Shown one piece after another: positions 52,366 through 60,754 of a stretch of DNA of 64,000 nucleotides. Under the pieces are notes generated by a model. The model was given only the letters and a program-made list of their open reading frames with translations, had not been told where the DNA came from and did no database searches. The translations under genes and the position numbers were made by a program. The DNA lies in the NCBI RefSeq assembly GCF_036924515.1, contig NZ_JAZHRR010000001.1, positions 2,141,001 through 2,205,000 on the forward strand. The letters run 5' to 3'. The stretch's first letter is position 1; every line of letters begins with the position of its first letter. This DNA is from Bradyrhizobium sp. AZCC 1610. GTDB lineage: Bacteria; Pseudomonadota; Alphaproteobacteria; Rhizobiales; Xanthobacteraceae.

Positions 52366-52383
52366 GTGTCACACAACTGTAAG
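52366..52383 (+). promoter_or_regulatory. PHO box candidate upstream of phnC (GTGTCAC-ACAA-CTGTAAG)
   Basis: A weaker tandem of CTGTCAT-like half-sites, in the plus orientation, ends 46 bp before the phnC start. With the minus-strand box 46 bp away it forms a divergent PhoB-controlled region. Confidence 0.5.
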
Positions 52384-52429
52384 ATCGAGCCGTTAGCGAT
52401 GCTCCACGACCGGAACTCTGGAGCAGTGC

Positions 52430-53245
52430 ATGCTGGTGGTAGAAGGTTTGACGTGCCGGTTCGGCACCAAAGCCGCAGTGGACAACGCGTCATTCTCGAT
52501 CGCGCCCGGCAGCTTCGTCGGCGTGATCGGCCGCTCCGGCGCCGGCAAGTCGACGCTGCTTCGGATGATCAACCGCCTCGCTGAACCTTCCGAAGGGCGC
52601 ATCCTGTTCGAAGGCGTCGACGTGACCGCGCTGCGCGGCAAGGATTTGCGGCAGTGGCGTGCAAGGTCGGCGATGATCTTTCAGCAGTTCAATCTGGTGG
52701 GAAGGCTCGACGTGCTGACCAATGTGCTGATGGGGCGGCTTTCAACAGTGCCGACATGGCGGTCGCTGGCGCAGCTCTGGCCCGAAGAGGACAAGGCAAT
52801 TGCGATGTCGGCGCTCGAGCAATTCGACATGGCCTCGATTGCGGCGCAGCGCGCCGACCAGCTCTCGGGCGGCCAGCAGCAGCGCGTCGCGATTGCGCGT
52901 GCGCTGGTTCAGCAGCCTGCAATGATACTTGCCGACGAGCCGATCGCCTCGCTCGATCCCCGCAACACCCGGATCGTGATGGATGCGCTGCTGAGGATCA
53001 ACAAGCACTTCGGGATCACGGTGGTCTGCAATCTTCATTCGCTGGATCTGGCGCGCAGCTACTGCGACCGCCTGATCGGCATGGCTTCGGGGCGAATCGT
53101 ATTCGACGGCGCGCCCGCGGCGTTGACCGATCGCATTGCGCGCGAACTCTACGATCTCGAGGCAGATGAGGTGATGGGCGTTGCGCCTGAGCATGTGCCG
53201 GCCAGCGCGGCGATTCCTGTTCTCGGCACGGTTGCCGCAGCCTGA
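52430..53245 (+). CDS. phnC: Phosphonate ABC transporter ATPase
   Basis: A 271-residue ATPase with Walker [10 protein letters not shown] near residue 34, the signature [15 protein letters not shown], and Walker [16 protein letters not shown]. It energises PhnDE-mediated phosphonate uptake. It is the first gene of the transporter operon. A small 6-bp hairpin separates it from phnD. Confidence 0.95.
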   Translation: MLVVEGLTCRFGTKAAVDNASFSIAPGSFVGVIGRSGAGKSTLLRMINRLAEPSEGRILFEGVDVTALRGKDLRQWRARSAMIFQQFNLVGRLDVLTNVLMGRLSTVPTWRSLAQLWPEEDKAIAMSALEQFDMASIAAQRADQLSGGQQQRVAIARALVQQPAMILADEPIASLDPRNTRIVMDALLRINKHFGITVVCNLHSLDLARSYCDRLIGMASGRIVFDGAPAALTDRIARELYDLEADEVMGVAPEHVPASAAIPVLGTVAAA

Positions 53246-53272
53246 GTGCTGCGTCTGTAAATCAAGAGTGGC

Positions 53273-53290
53273 GCGGGACTGAAATCCCGC
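53273..53290 (+). other. Small hairpin between phnC and phnD
   Basis: GCGGGA/TCCCGC with a 6-nt loop lies 27 bp after phnC and 30 bp before phnD. It is short and could be a weak processing site at the 5' side of the phnD message. Confidence 0.35.
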
Positions 53291-53320
53291 AAGCTTCATC
53301 ACTGCGAAACAGGAGACGTC

Positions 53321-54229
53321 ATGATAGATCGTCGTATGATTTTCGCCGCTGCGGCGGCGTTGGCATTCTCAGCCTCGGCTGCCACGGCTCAGGACTGGAA
53401 GGCAAAATATCCTGAATTGGTGTTCGCAAAAGTTCCCGATGAGAATGCCTCGGGCACCACCGATAGGTGGACACCTCTGACGCAGTATCTGTCGCGCGAA
53501 CTCGGCACAAAAGTCACGCTGCGAATCGCCAACGATTATGCCGCGGTTATCGAAGGTCAGCGGTCAGGCAACATCCATATAGCGATGTTCGGTCCGTCGG
53601 CTTACGCGCGCGCTTACATCATCGGTGCGAAGGTTGAGCCGTTCGCGATCGAAGTGAATGGGGACGGAACCAAGGGCTATTATTCGGTTCTCTATGTCAA
53701 AAGCGATTCGAGCTACAAGGACATCAAGGACCTGAAGGGGAAGAATCTCTGCCTTGTCGATCCCAATTCAACGTCAGGCAACAACGTGCCGCGTTTCGCG
53801 ATGGACAAGATGGGCATCGACCCGGAAAAGTTTTTCTCCAAGGTGGTCTACTCGGGAAGCCATGAAAACGCGGTGATCGGACTTGCGCAAGGTACTTGTG
53901 ATGCGGCGTTCAACTGGTGGAACGACGAGAAGGAGTCGAACCTGCTCCGAATGGAACGCAAGGGCATGGCGAAGGCGGCCGATTTCAAGATCATCATGAA
54001 GTCCGAACAGATTGTGAATTCGCCCATGGCGTATCTCGCCTCCCTGCCTGCCGACCTCAAGGCGGCGATCAAGAAGGCAGTGCTGGAAATTGCGGTGAAG
54101 GACAAGGCCGCTTTCGACAAGATCTACGAGGGCAAGCAGTTGCCCTTCGTCGAGGTTGATCACAAGGCCTATGAGGCTGTGATCGATCTGACCAAGTTTG
54201 TCGACAGCATCCGCAAGCAGAAATCCTGA
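53321..54229 (+). CDS. phnD: Phosphonate ABC transporter binding protein
   Basis: A 302-residue periplasmic protein with signal peptide (MIFAAAAALAFSASAATAQ). PhnD features are FAKVPDENASGTTDRWTPL near residue 37, FGPSAYARAYIIGAKVEPFA, and LCLVDPNSTSGNNVPRFAM. It delivers alkylphosphonates to the PhnE permeases. Start ATG 53321 follows GGAGAC. The gene is followed by a strong hairpin. Confidence 0.95.
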   Translation: MIDRRMIFAAAAALAFSASAATAQDWKAKYPELVFAKVPDENASGTTDRWTPLTQYLSRELGTKVTLRIANDYAAVIEGQRSGNIHIAMFGPSAYARAYIIGAKVEPFAIEVNGDGTKGYYSVLYVKSDSSYKDIKDLKGKNLCLVDPNSTSGNNVPRFAMDKMGIDPEKFFSKVVYSGSHENAVIGLAQGTCDAAFNWWNDEKESNLLRMERKGMAKAADFKIIMKSEQIVNSPMAYLASLPADLKAAIKKAVLEIAVKDKAAFDKIYEGKQLPFVEVDHKAYEAVIDLTKFVDSIRKQKS

Positions 54230-54254
54230 ACGGAGCTGCGGGTCCAGATGGATC

Positions 54255-54276
54255 GGGCAGATCGCGAGATCTGCCC
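54255..54276 (+). terminator. Hairpin after phnD, attenuator-like
   Basis: A perfect 9-bp stem (GGGCAGATC/GATCTGCCC) with a GCGA loop begins 25 bp after the phnD stop and is followed by ATTCTCTT. This is the most terminator-like of the hairpins bordering binding-protein genes and may give partial termination before phnE1. Confidence 0.55.
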
Positions 54277-54297
54277 ATTCTCTTGCCTGAACATCCC

Positions 54298-55185
54298 ATG
54301 CGAACAGCAGTCCCCGAATTCCCGGAAGCCAGGCTGCAAGAGCTTGCCGATCGCTATGAAGCTGCAGTTGCCGCCAAGCGGCGGCGCGTATGGCTGGGTT
54401 TGGCGGTCCTGATCGCCGCGGCGATTGCCGCTGGCTGGATGGGCGATGTCAACTTTGGGAACTTCGTCGAGAATTTCTGGCGCTTTCCGGCCTATTTTGT
54501 CAGCATCGCCCCTAAGTTTTCGTTCTCGACTGCGTGGGTTGATCTCACGGAGTGGCTTTGGGGACTGCCCCGCTGGACGCAGCTCCTCGGAGACACGTTG
54601 CTGATCGCGTATATGGGAACCCTCACGGGAGCGATATGCGGATTCGTTCTCTGCTTCCTTGCATCGGCCAATCTCGTCAGGTCGCGTGCCACCGTTTTTG
54701 TCACGCGGCGCGTTCTCGAACTTTGCAGGACCGTGCCGGAGATCGTCTTTGCCTTGATTTTCGTGCTGGCGTTTGGTCTGGGGCCGCTGCCGGGCGTTCT
54801 CGCCATCGCAATCCATACCACCGGAGCGCTGGGCAAGCAGTTCGCCGAAGTTGTTGAGAATATCGATAACAAACCGATCGAGGGGGTGGCGGCAAGCGGA
54901 GGAAGCTGGCTTCAGATTGTCCGGTTTGGCGCAGTGCCTCAGGTTCTCTCGAACTTCGTAAGCTATGCCCTGCTGAGATTTGAGATTAACGTGCGCGGCG
55001 CGGCCGTGATGGGCTTTGTCGGCGCCGGCGGGATCGGCCAGGATTTGATCGAGGCCGTTCGCAAGTTCTATTACACCGATGTCAGTGCCATCCTTTTGCT
55101 CATTGTCGTCACCGTCATGTTGATCGACTTTATCACGGAGCGGGTGCGCCACCGCCTTCTCGGGCTGGAGGGCTCCGCTGCATGA
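54298..55185 (+). CDS. phnE1: Phosphonate ABC transporter permease 1
   Basis: A 295-residue permease with about six helices. The family EAA-like loop reads IEGVAASGGSWLQIVRFG near residue 198, and the C-terminal block is RFEINVRGAAVMGFVGAGGI. ATG 54298 is chosen; a TTG at 54283 would lie just after the hairpin. Its stop overlaps phnE2 by 4 bp. Two different PhnE subunits are usual in rhizobia. Confidence 0.93.
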   Translation: MRTAVPEFPEARLQELADRYEAAVAAKRRRVWLGLAVLIAAAIAAGWMGDVNFGNFVENFWRFPAYFVSIAPKFSFSTAWVDLTEWLWGLPRWTQLLGDTLLIAYMGTLTGAICGFVLCFLASANLVRSRATVFVTRRVLELCRTVPEIVFALIFVLAFGLGPLPGVLAIAIHTTGALGKQFAEVVENIDNKPIEGVAASGGSWLQIVRFGAVPQVLSNFVSYALLRFEINVRGAAVMGFVGAGGIGQDLIEAVRKFYYTDVSAILLLIVVTVMLIDFITERVRHRLLGLEGSAA

Positions 55186-56036
55186 ATTCTTTCAGTTTTG
55201 AAAGCCGGGCCGGCATCGTCGAACGTCACCCGGACCTTTTCCGGCCGGATTGGTGGCATCGTGGAAAAATCGCAATAGGCGTTGGCGGGGCGGTTGCGCT
55301 TTTTCTGTTCGGGATCGTCCAACTCGACATTCCCTTTCACCGGCTCTCCGAGGGAATGGTCAGGCTGGGTGAATTCGTTCGGCTGATGTTGCCGCCTAAT
55401 CCTGGTTCCTGGGCGGAAGTATTGAAATATCTGCATGCGCTCGGAGAGACGGTTTCGATCGCATTTCTCGGCACGCTGGGCGGGGCGCTGCTCGCGTTAC
55501 CGGTATCCCTGCTGGCGGCGCGCAATGTGGTTGCAAACTGGATCGTCCACCTTTTGACACGCCGCAGCCTCGATACCATCCGTGGCGTCGATACCTTGAT
55601 CTGGGCCCTCATCTGGGTTGGCGTCGTGGGGTTGGGCCCGTTTGCAGGTATCCTTGCGGTGATCTGCAGCGATTTTGGGACTTTTGGGAAGTTATTCTCG
55701 GAAGCGATCGAGGCTGCCGACAAGAACCCCGCTGAAGGCGTCCGATCATCGGGCGGCAACCATCTCCATAGCGTCCGGTTCGGATTGCTGCCGCAGGTCT
55801 TTCCGATCTTGTTAAGTCAGGTGCTATACTATTTTGAATCGAATACGCGGTCGGCGACGATTATCGGAATCGTCGGAGCAGGCGGGATTGGACTTCAGCT
55901 TGCCGAACAAATCCGGGTGCTGGAATGGCAAAAGGTTTCGTTTCTGATTTTGCTTATCCTGATGGCGGTATCGGCAATTGACTGGATCTCGGGCAAACTG
56001 CGTTTCGCGATCATCGGCAACCGGGCAATCTCATGA
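55182..56036 (+). CDS. phnE2: Phosphonate ABC transporter permease 2
   Basis: A 284-residue permease, second half of the PhnE pair. It contains TVSIAFLGTLGGALLALPVS, TLIWALIWVGVVGLGPFAG, the loop PAEGVRSSGGNHLHSVRFG and FESNTRSATIIGIVGAGGIG. It ends 15 bp before the convergent phnF stop. Confidence 0.93.
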   Translation: MNSFSFESRAGIVERHPDLFRPDWWHRGKIAIGVGGAVALFLFGIVQLDIPFHRLSEGMVRLGEFVRLMLPPNPGSWAEVLKYLHALGETVSIAFLGTLGGALLALPVSLLAARNVVANWIVHLLTRRSLDTIRGVDTLIWALIWVGVVGLGPFAGILAVICSDFGTFGKLFSEAIEAADKNPAEGVRSSGGNHLHSVRFGLLPQVFPILLSQVLYYFESNTRSATIIGIVGAGGIGLQLAEQIRVLEWQKVSFLILLILMAVSAIDWISGKLRFAIIGNRAIS

Positions 56037-56051
56037 TGTCTCGCTGCTAGA

Positions 56052-56780
56052 CTAGCCACTCTCGACCAAAAACTCGACGCGCTCCGCAGCAAAGCGCGAG
56101 CGCTTGGTCACCAATGGTTTGCCGTCGGTATCGACGTCGGTGCTGTCGACCACCAGAATTGGGCGTCCGAGCGTAAGGTCCAGCCGGGTGGCGTCGATGG
56201 CCTCGACGATACCGGCGGTGATCCGCGTCGACGCGCGGCGAAAATCCCGGATGCCGTAATGCGCCAGCAATTTCGTCATCGAGCGCACATTGGCGAACAC
56301 TTTTCCGGCGTCGGGGAAGCGCCCTGCTGAAAGCCACGTGGTGCTCACGCAGATCGGCGCGCGGTCGGCAAGCCGTACGGATTCGATCCGGATCAGGGGC
56401 GCTCCGGTCTTCAATCCAAGCTCCCGCGCCAGCTCGCGCGTGGCTTCTTCCTCGGCCGAATCGATGAATTGGCCGCGCGGCTCCCGGCCGCCGGCTCCGA
56501 CGATTTCGGAAAACCGCGTCCGTGAGCGCAGCGGATAGGCGAGGCGCCGGGTCTCGACATAGGTGCCGCTGCCGCGCTCGGCGCGCACCAGGCCGCGCTC
56601 GGCGAGTGTGGCGAGCGCCCGGCGCACGGTGTGGCGGTTGACCCGATAGGTCTCGGCGATCTCGATCTCGCCCGGCAATTTTTCGCCGGCAGCAAAGCGG
56701 CCGTCGGCAATGCCGCGCTCGATGCCGTCGGCGACCTGCCGCCACAACGCGACGCCGGAGGGCGTGTCCTGAACGCTCAT
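56052..56780 (-). CDS. phnF: GntR/HutC-type phosphonate regulator
   Basis: A 242-residue regulator: N-terminal winged HTH (GEKLPGEIEIAETYRVNRHT, then VRRALATLAERG) and a C-terminal UTRA ligand domain. ATG 56780 (MSVQDTPS) is chosen over ATG 56810 because the longer form has no ribosome site. It is divergent from phnG, with a 14+14 bp inverted repeat in between that is its likely operator. It should repress the C-P lyase operon until a phosphonate-derived signal is present. Confidence 0.92.
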   Translation of the reverse strand: MSVQDTPSGVALWRQVADGIERGIADGRFAAGEKLPGEIEIAETYRVNRHTVRRALATLAERGLVRAERGSGTYVETRRLAYPLRSRTRFSEIVGAGGREPRGQFIDSAEEEATRELARELGLKTGAPLIRIESVRLADRAPICVSTTWLSAGRFPDAGKVFANVRSMTKLLAHYGIRDFRRASTRITAGIVEAIDATRLDLTLGRPILVVDSTDVDTDGKPLVTKRSRFAAERVEFLVESG

Positions 56781-56814
56781 GGAACGAAATGGCGCATCGG
56801 CAAAAATCACCTCA

Positions 56815-56832
56815 TTGTCACGAATCTGTCAT
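56815..56832 (+). promoter_or_regulatory. PHO box upstream of phnG (TTGTCAC-GAAT-CTGTCAT)
   Basis: Two 7-bp half-sites with 4-bp spacing match the PhoB consensus in 12 of 14 positions. It lies 58 bp before the phnG start and 11 bp upstream of the PhnF operator. A TATTAT hexamer at 56855-56860 is a possible -10. Confidence 0.7.
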
Positions 56833-56843
56833 GGCGCTTCGTT

Positions 56844-56875
56844 ATCAAGTTGTCTATTATCATAGACAACTTGAT
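56844..56875. promoter_or_regulatory. Probable PhnF operator, 14-bp inverted repeat
   Basis: ATCAAGTTGTCTAT (56844-56857) and ATAGACAACTTGAT (56862-56875) are perfect inverted repeats around TATC. The GTCTAT/ATAGAC core resembles known GntR/HutC operators, including that of mycobacterial PhnF. It sits between phnF and phnG and overlaps the possible -10 element of phnG, so binding would block the promoter. Confidence 0.75.
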
Positions 56876-56890
56876 TCCGGCAAGGCCGAT

Positions 56891-57367
56891 ATGATGGCGA
56901 GTAACGAAAGTCTGGCAGACGAAAACGGCGGGCAGGCGCGGCGCAAGGCCGTGATGGCGGTGCTGGCTCATTCCGCAACGGCTGACATCGCCGGGCACCT
57001 CGCGACGGTGGCGTTGCCAGTGCACGAAGACCTGCGGGAGCCCGAAAATGGGCTCGTCATGGTGCGCGGCCGCGTCGGCGGTGACGGTGCGCCGTTCAAT
57101 CTCGGCGAGGCGACGGTGTCGCGTGCCGCCGTGCGGCTGTCGACCGGCGAGGTCGGCTTCGGCTACACGCTGGGCCGCGACCGGGAGAAGGCCAGGCTGA
57201 TCGCGCTGTGCGATGCCATGGTGCAATCGGAAAAATTCGTTGGCGCGATCGAAGGCCAGGTCGTCGCGCCGTTGCGTGCGGCGATGATCGAAGGGCGAAA
57301 CCGCAAGGCAGCCGAGGCGGCGGCAACACGGGTCGATTTCTACACACTGGTACGGGGTGAGGGTTGA
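56891..57367 (+). CDS. phnG: Carbon-phosphorus lyase core subunit PhnG
   Basis: A 158-residue subunit of the PhnGHIJ complex. Typical features are RRKAVMAVLAHS, the RGRVGGDGAPFNLGEATVSR block, and ALCDAMVQ. ATG 56891 is used because the upstream frame crosses the operator. phnH begins 1 bp after its stop. Confidence 0.93.
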   Translation: MMASNESLADENGGQARRKAVMAVLAHSATADIAGHLATVALPVHEDLREPENGLVMVRGRVGGDGAPFNLGEATVSRAAVRLSTGEVGFGYTLGRDREKARLIALCDAMVQSEKFVGAIEGQVVAPLRAAMIEGRNRKAAEAAATRVDFYTLVRGEG

Positions 57368-57368
57368 C

Positions 57369-57974
57369 ATGACGAGCGTTGCCGAACTGCCCGCAGGATT
57401 TGCCGACAAGGTGTTGTCGGCACAATCGGTCTTCCGGTCCGTGATGGATGCGATGGCCCGTCCCGGCAGCGTTCAGCGTATCGCGCCTGCGGCTGGCACG
57501 CCGGCTGCGATGATGCGCGGCACGGCCGCTATAGCGCTGACCCTGTTCGATCACGATACGCCGGTCTGGCTGGATTCGCGGATGTCAGCGACGCCGGATG
57601 CCGCCAAATGGCTCAAATTCCACACCAGCGCGCCAGTTATTACGGACTCGTCGATCGCCAGTTTTGCGCTGATAGGCGGCGCCGAAAGCCTTCCGGCACT
57701 GGATCGCTTCGCGTTCGGCAGCAATGAATATCCGGACCGTTCGACGACGCTGATCCTGCAGGTCGAAAGCCTGACGGATGGCCCCGTTGTCGAGCTGCAG
57801 GGCCCCGGCATCGACGGCGCGGCAGCGCTTCGTGCTTCAATCCAGCCGCAGGATCTGTTCGAGCGGTTGGCCATAAATGCCGCGTTGTTTCCGCGCGGCA
57901 TCGACGTCGTGCTGGTCCATGATGACGCCATTGTCGCAATACCACGCACGACGCGGCTCGTGAGAGGAGGCTGA
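57369..57974 (+). CDS. phnH: Carbon-phosphorus lyase core subunit PhnH
   Basis: A 201-residue subunit with the PhnH pattern QSVFRSVMDAMARPGSVQRI at residues 19-38 and LTLFDHDTPVW. It belongs to the PLP-transferase-like fold without a PLP site and is part of the core complex. GTG 57357 is an alternative start; ATG 57369 is used. Confidence 0.94.
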   Translation: MTSVAELPAGFADKVLSAQSVFRSVMDAMARPGSVQRIAPAAGTPAAMMRGTAAIALTLFDHDTPVWLDSRMSATPDAAKWLKFHTSAPVITDSSIASFALIGGAESLPALDRFAFGSNEYPDRSTTLILQVESLTDGPVVELQGPGIDGAAALRASIQPQDLFERLAINAALFPRGIDVVLVHDDAIVAIPRTTRLVRGG

Positions 57975-57976
57975 CC

Positions 57977-59080
57977 ATGTATGTTGCCGTCAAGGGTGGC
58001 GAACGCGCCATCGAGAACGCCCATCGTCTTCTGGCGCATGAGCGGCGCGGCGACCGCGATGTTCCCGAAGTATCGCTGGCCCAGATCTCCGAGCAGCTTT
58101 CGCTTGGGGTCGATCGCGTCATGACCGAAGGCTCGCTATATGACCGCGAACTCGCGGCGCTCGCCATCAAGCAGGCGCGCGGCGACCTGATCGAGGCGAT
58201 CTTTCTGGTGCGCGCATTCCGCGCCACGCTGCCGCGCTTTGGCGCGACCGAGCCGGTCGATACGGGTGCGATGCAGGTGCGCCGCCGGATTTCCTCGACC
58301 TTCAAGGATATTCCGGGTGGGCAAATTCTTGGTCCCACCTTCGACTACACCCATCGCCTGCTGGATCCGCAACTCGCCGATGGATTCGCTCCCGATACGC
58401 CTGCGACCGGTGAGGTGTCCACAGGCGCGACCCCACGCGTAACCGATATTCTTGGCCGCGATGGCCTGATCGAGCCGTCGCCTGTCGCGGATGCTAGCGC
58501 TCCCATCGGTGACTTGACGCGCGAGCCGCTCAGTTTTCCGGCGGATCGCGATCTGCGCCTGCAAAACCTGGCGCGCGCCGATGAGGGCTTTCTGCTGGCG
58601 CTCGGATACTCCTCGCAGCGCGGCTATGGCCGCAACCATCCCTTTGCCGGCGAGATCAGGTTCGGCGAGGTGGAGGTGGAATTCGTGGCCGAGGACGCCG
58701 GCTTTGCCGTTCCGCTCGGTTCGATTGCGCTGACGGAATGCCAGATGGTCAACCAGTTCAAGGGATCGGCGACAGAAGCGCCGTGTTTTACGCGCGGCTA
58801 TGGTCTGGCCTTCGGACAAAGCGAGCGCAAGACCATGTCGATGGCGCTGGTCGATCGCAGCCTGCGCGCCCGCGAGCTCGGCGAGGAAGTTGTCGCGCCG
58901 GCCCAGGACGAGGAATTCGTGATGTCGCATTCGGACAATGTGCAGGCGACCGGCTTCGTCGAGCATCTCAAGCTGCCGCATTACGTCGATTTCCAGTCCG
59001 AACTCGGCCTGTTGCGAAAGCTGCGCAAGGAATTCGTCGAGGCGAACGAGACGCCGCCGATGCGGGAGGCCGCCGAATGA
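57977..59080 (+). CDS. phnI: Carbon-phosphorus lyase subunit PhnI (nucleosidase)
   Basis: A 367-residue protein that attaches the phosphonate to the ribose of ATP in place of adenine, with PhnG, H and L. It starts MYVAVKGGERAIENAHRLLA, the family opening, and contains GYSSQRGYGRNHPFAGEIR and a C-terminal HYVDFQSELGLLRKLR. GGAGG precedes its ATG. It overlaps phnJ by 4 bp. Confidence 0.96.
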   Translation: MYVAVKGGERAIENAHRLLAHERRGDRDVPEVSLAQISEQLSLGVDRVMTEGSLYDRELAALAIKQARGDLIEAIFLVRAFRATLPRFGATEPVDTGAMQVRRRISSTFKDIPGGQILGPTFDYTHRLLDPQLADGFAPDTPATGEVSTGATPRVTDILGRDGLIEPSPVADASAPIGDLTREPLSFPADRDLRLQNLARADEGFLLALGYSSQRGYGRNHPFAGEIRFGEVEVEFVAEDAGFAVPLGSIALTECQMVNQFKGSATEAPCFTRGYGLAFGQSERKTMSMALVDRSLRARELGEEVVAPAQDEEFVMSHSDNVQATGFVEHLKLPHYVDFQSELGLLRKLRKEFVEANETPPMREAAE

Positions 59081-59961
59081 ACGCGCCAGCTTACAATTTC
59101 GCCTATCTCGACGAGCAGACAAAACGGATGATCCGCCGCGCGATCCTGAAAGCGATCGCGATTCCCGGCTATCAAGTGCCGTTCGCCAGCCGCGAGATGC
59201 CGATGCCTTATGGCTGGGGCACCGGCGGTGTGCAGGTGACGGCGGCAATCCTCGGCCCTGATGACGTGCTGAAGGTGATCGACCAGGGTTCGGACGACAC
59301 CACCAACGCGATCTCGATTCGGAAATTCTTCGGCAAGACGGCCGGCGTCGCGACCACTACGTTTACGACGGATGCCACTGTGATCCAGACCCGGCACCGG
59401 ATTCCGGAAGCGCCGCTGCATGCCGGGCAGGTGCTGGTCTATCAGGTGCCGATCCCCGAGCCGCTGCGGTTCCTGGAGCCGCGCGAGACCGAGACGCGGC
59501 GCATGCATGCGCTCGGCGAATACGGCCTGATGCACGTCAAGCTGTACGAGGACATTGCGCGCTTTGGCCATATCGCGACCTCCTATGCGTATCCGGTGAA
59601 GGTAAATGCGCGCTATGTGATGGACCCGTCGCCGACGCCGAAGTTCGACAATCCGAAGATGGATAATTGTCCGGCGCTGCAACTGTTCGGCGCCGGCCGC
59701 GAAAAGCGCATCTACGCGATCCCGCCGCACACCGACGTGGTCTCGCTCGACTTCGAGGATCACCCGTTCACGCGCTACCGGTTCGACGCGCCCTGCGCGC
59801 TGTGCGGCGCCAGCGATTCCTATCTTGACGAAATCGTCACCGACGACAAGGGCGGGCGGATGTTCGTCTGTTCCGACACCGACTATTGCGAGCAGCGTCA
59901 GCAGGCCGGCCATCGCGGCAGCGAGAGCGCCGCGCCGCACAAGGAGAGGGCACATGTTTGA
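59077..59961 (+). CDS. phnJ: Carbon-phosphorus lyase PhnJ, radical SAM subunit
   Basis: The 294-residue catalytic subunit cleaves the C-P bond of 5-phosphoribosyl 1-phosphonate. It is recognisable from the start NFAYLDEQTKRMIRRAILKA. The unusual cluster motif is intact: Cys240, Cys243, Cys265 and Cys271 (CALC then FVCSDTDYC), where the last is the predicted catalytic cysteine and the first three are the predicted cluster ligands. ATG 59077 overlaps the phnI stop. Confidence 0.97.
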   Translation: MNAPAYNFAYLDEQTKRMIRRAILKAIAIPGYQVPFASREMPMPYGWGTGGVQVTAAILGPDDVLKVIDQGSDDTTNAISIRKFFGKTAGVATTTFTTDATVIQTRHRIPEAPLHAGQVLVYQVPIPEPLRFLEPRETETRRMHALGEYGLMHVKLYEDIARFGHIATSYAYPVKVNARYVMDPSPTPKFDNPKMDNCPALQLFGAGREKRIYAIPPHTDVVSLDFEDHPFTRYRFDAPCALCGASDSYLDEIVTDDKGGRMFVCSDTDYCEQRQQAGHRGSESAAPHKERAHV

Positions 59962-60754
59962 GCCCGGCAATCTCGTGCAGGACGACCAGCCGCTTCTGGT
60001 CGCCGATCACCTCGGCAAGACCTATGGCCGGTTGACTGCCTGCCGTGACGTATCCTTTGCGCTCTATCCCGGCGAGGTGCTGGCAATCGTCGGCGAGTCC
60101 GGATCGGGAAAGTCCACGCTGCTGCAACTGTTGTCCGCGCAGCTCACGCCGACTGGTGGGTGCGTGTCATACCGGATGCGGGATGGCGTGTTGCGCGACC
60201 TCGCAAGCCTTGGCGAAGCCGAGCGGCGCTTTCTGTTCCGCACCGACTGGGGCTATGTGCACCAGGATCCCGCGCAGGGCCTGCGGATGGCGGTCTCGGC
60301 CGGGGCCAATGTCGGCGAACGGCTGATGGCGGTGGGTTGGAATCACTACGGGCGCATCCGCGATATGGCCTCGTCCTGGCTGGAGCGCGTCGAGATCGAT
60401 ACCGCCCGCATCGACGACGCGCCGCGGACCTATTCCGGCGGCATGCGGCAGCGGCTGCAGATTGCGCGCAATCTGGTCACCGAGCCGCGCCTGGTATTCA
60501 TGGACGAGCCGACCGGCGGGCTCGACGTATCGGTGCAGGCGCGGCTGCTCGATCTGATGCGCAATCTGGTCAGTGAACTCGGCCTTGCCGCCATCGCCGT
60601 CACCCATGATCTCGCGGTGGCGCGGCTATTGTCGCATCGCGTGATGGTGATGAAGGGCGGCCGCGTCATCGAAACCGGGTTGACCGACCAGGTGCTCGAC
60701 GACCCCCGCGAGCCCTATACCCAATTGCTCGTCTCTTCGATCCTGCCGGCATGA
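59954..60754 (+). CDS. phnK: Carbon-phosphorus lyase ATPase PhnK
   Basis: A 266-residue ABC-type ATPase with [10 protein letters not shown] at about residue 46, YSGGMRQRLQIARNL and MDEPTGGLDVS. It binds the PhnGHIJ core and is needed for phosphonate use rather than for transport. ATG 59954 overlaps the phnJ end by 8 bp. It overlaps phnL by 4 bp. Confidence 0.95.
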   Translation: MFEPGNLVQDDQPLLVADHLGKTYGRLTACRDVSFALYPGEVLAIVGESGSGKSTLLQLLSAQLTPTGGCVSYRMRDGVLRDLASLGEAERRFLFRTDWGYVHQDPAQGLRMAVSAGANVGERLMAVGWNHYGRIRDMASSWLERVEIDTARIDDAPRTYSGGMRQRLQIARNLVTEPRLVFMDEPTGGLDVSVQARLLDLMRNLVSELGLAAIAVTHDLAVARLLSHRVMVMKGGRVIETGLTDQVLDDPREPYTQLLVSSILPA

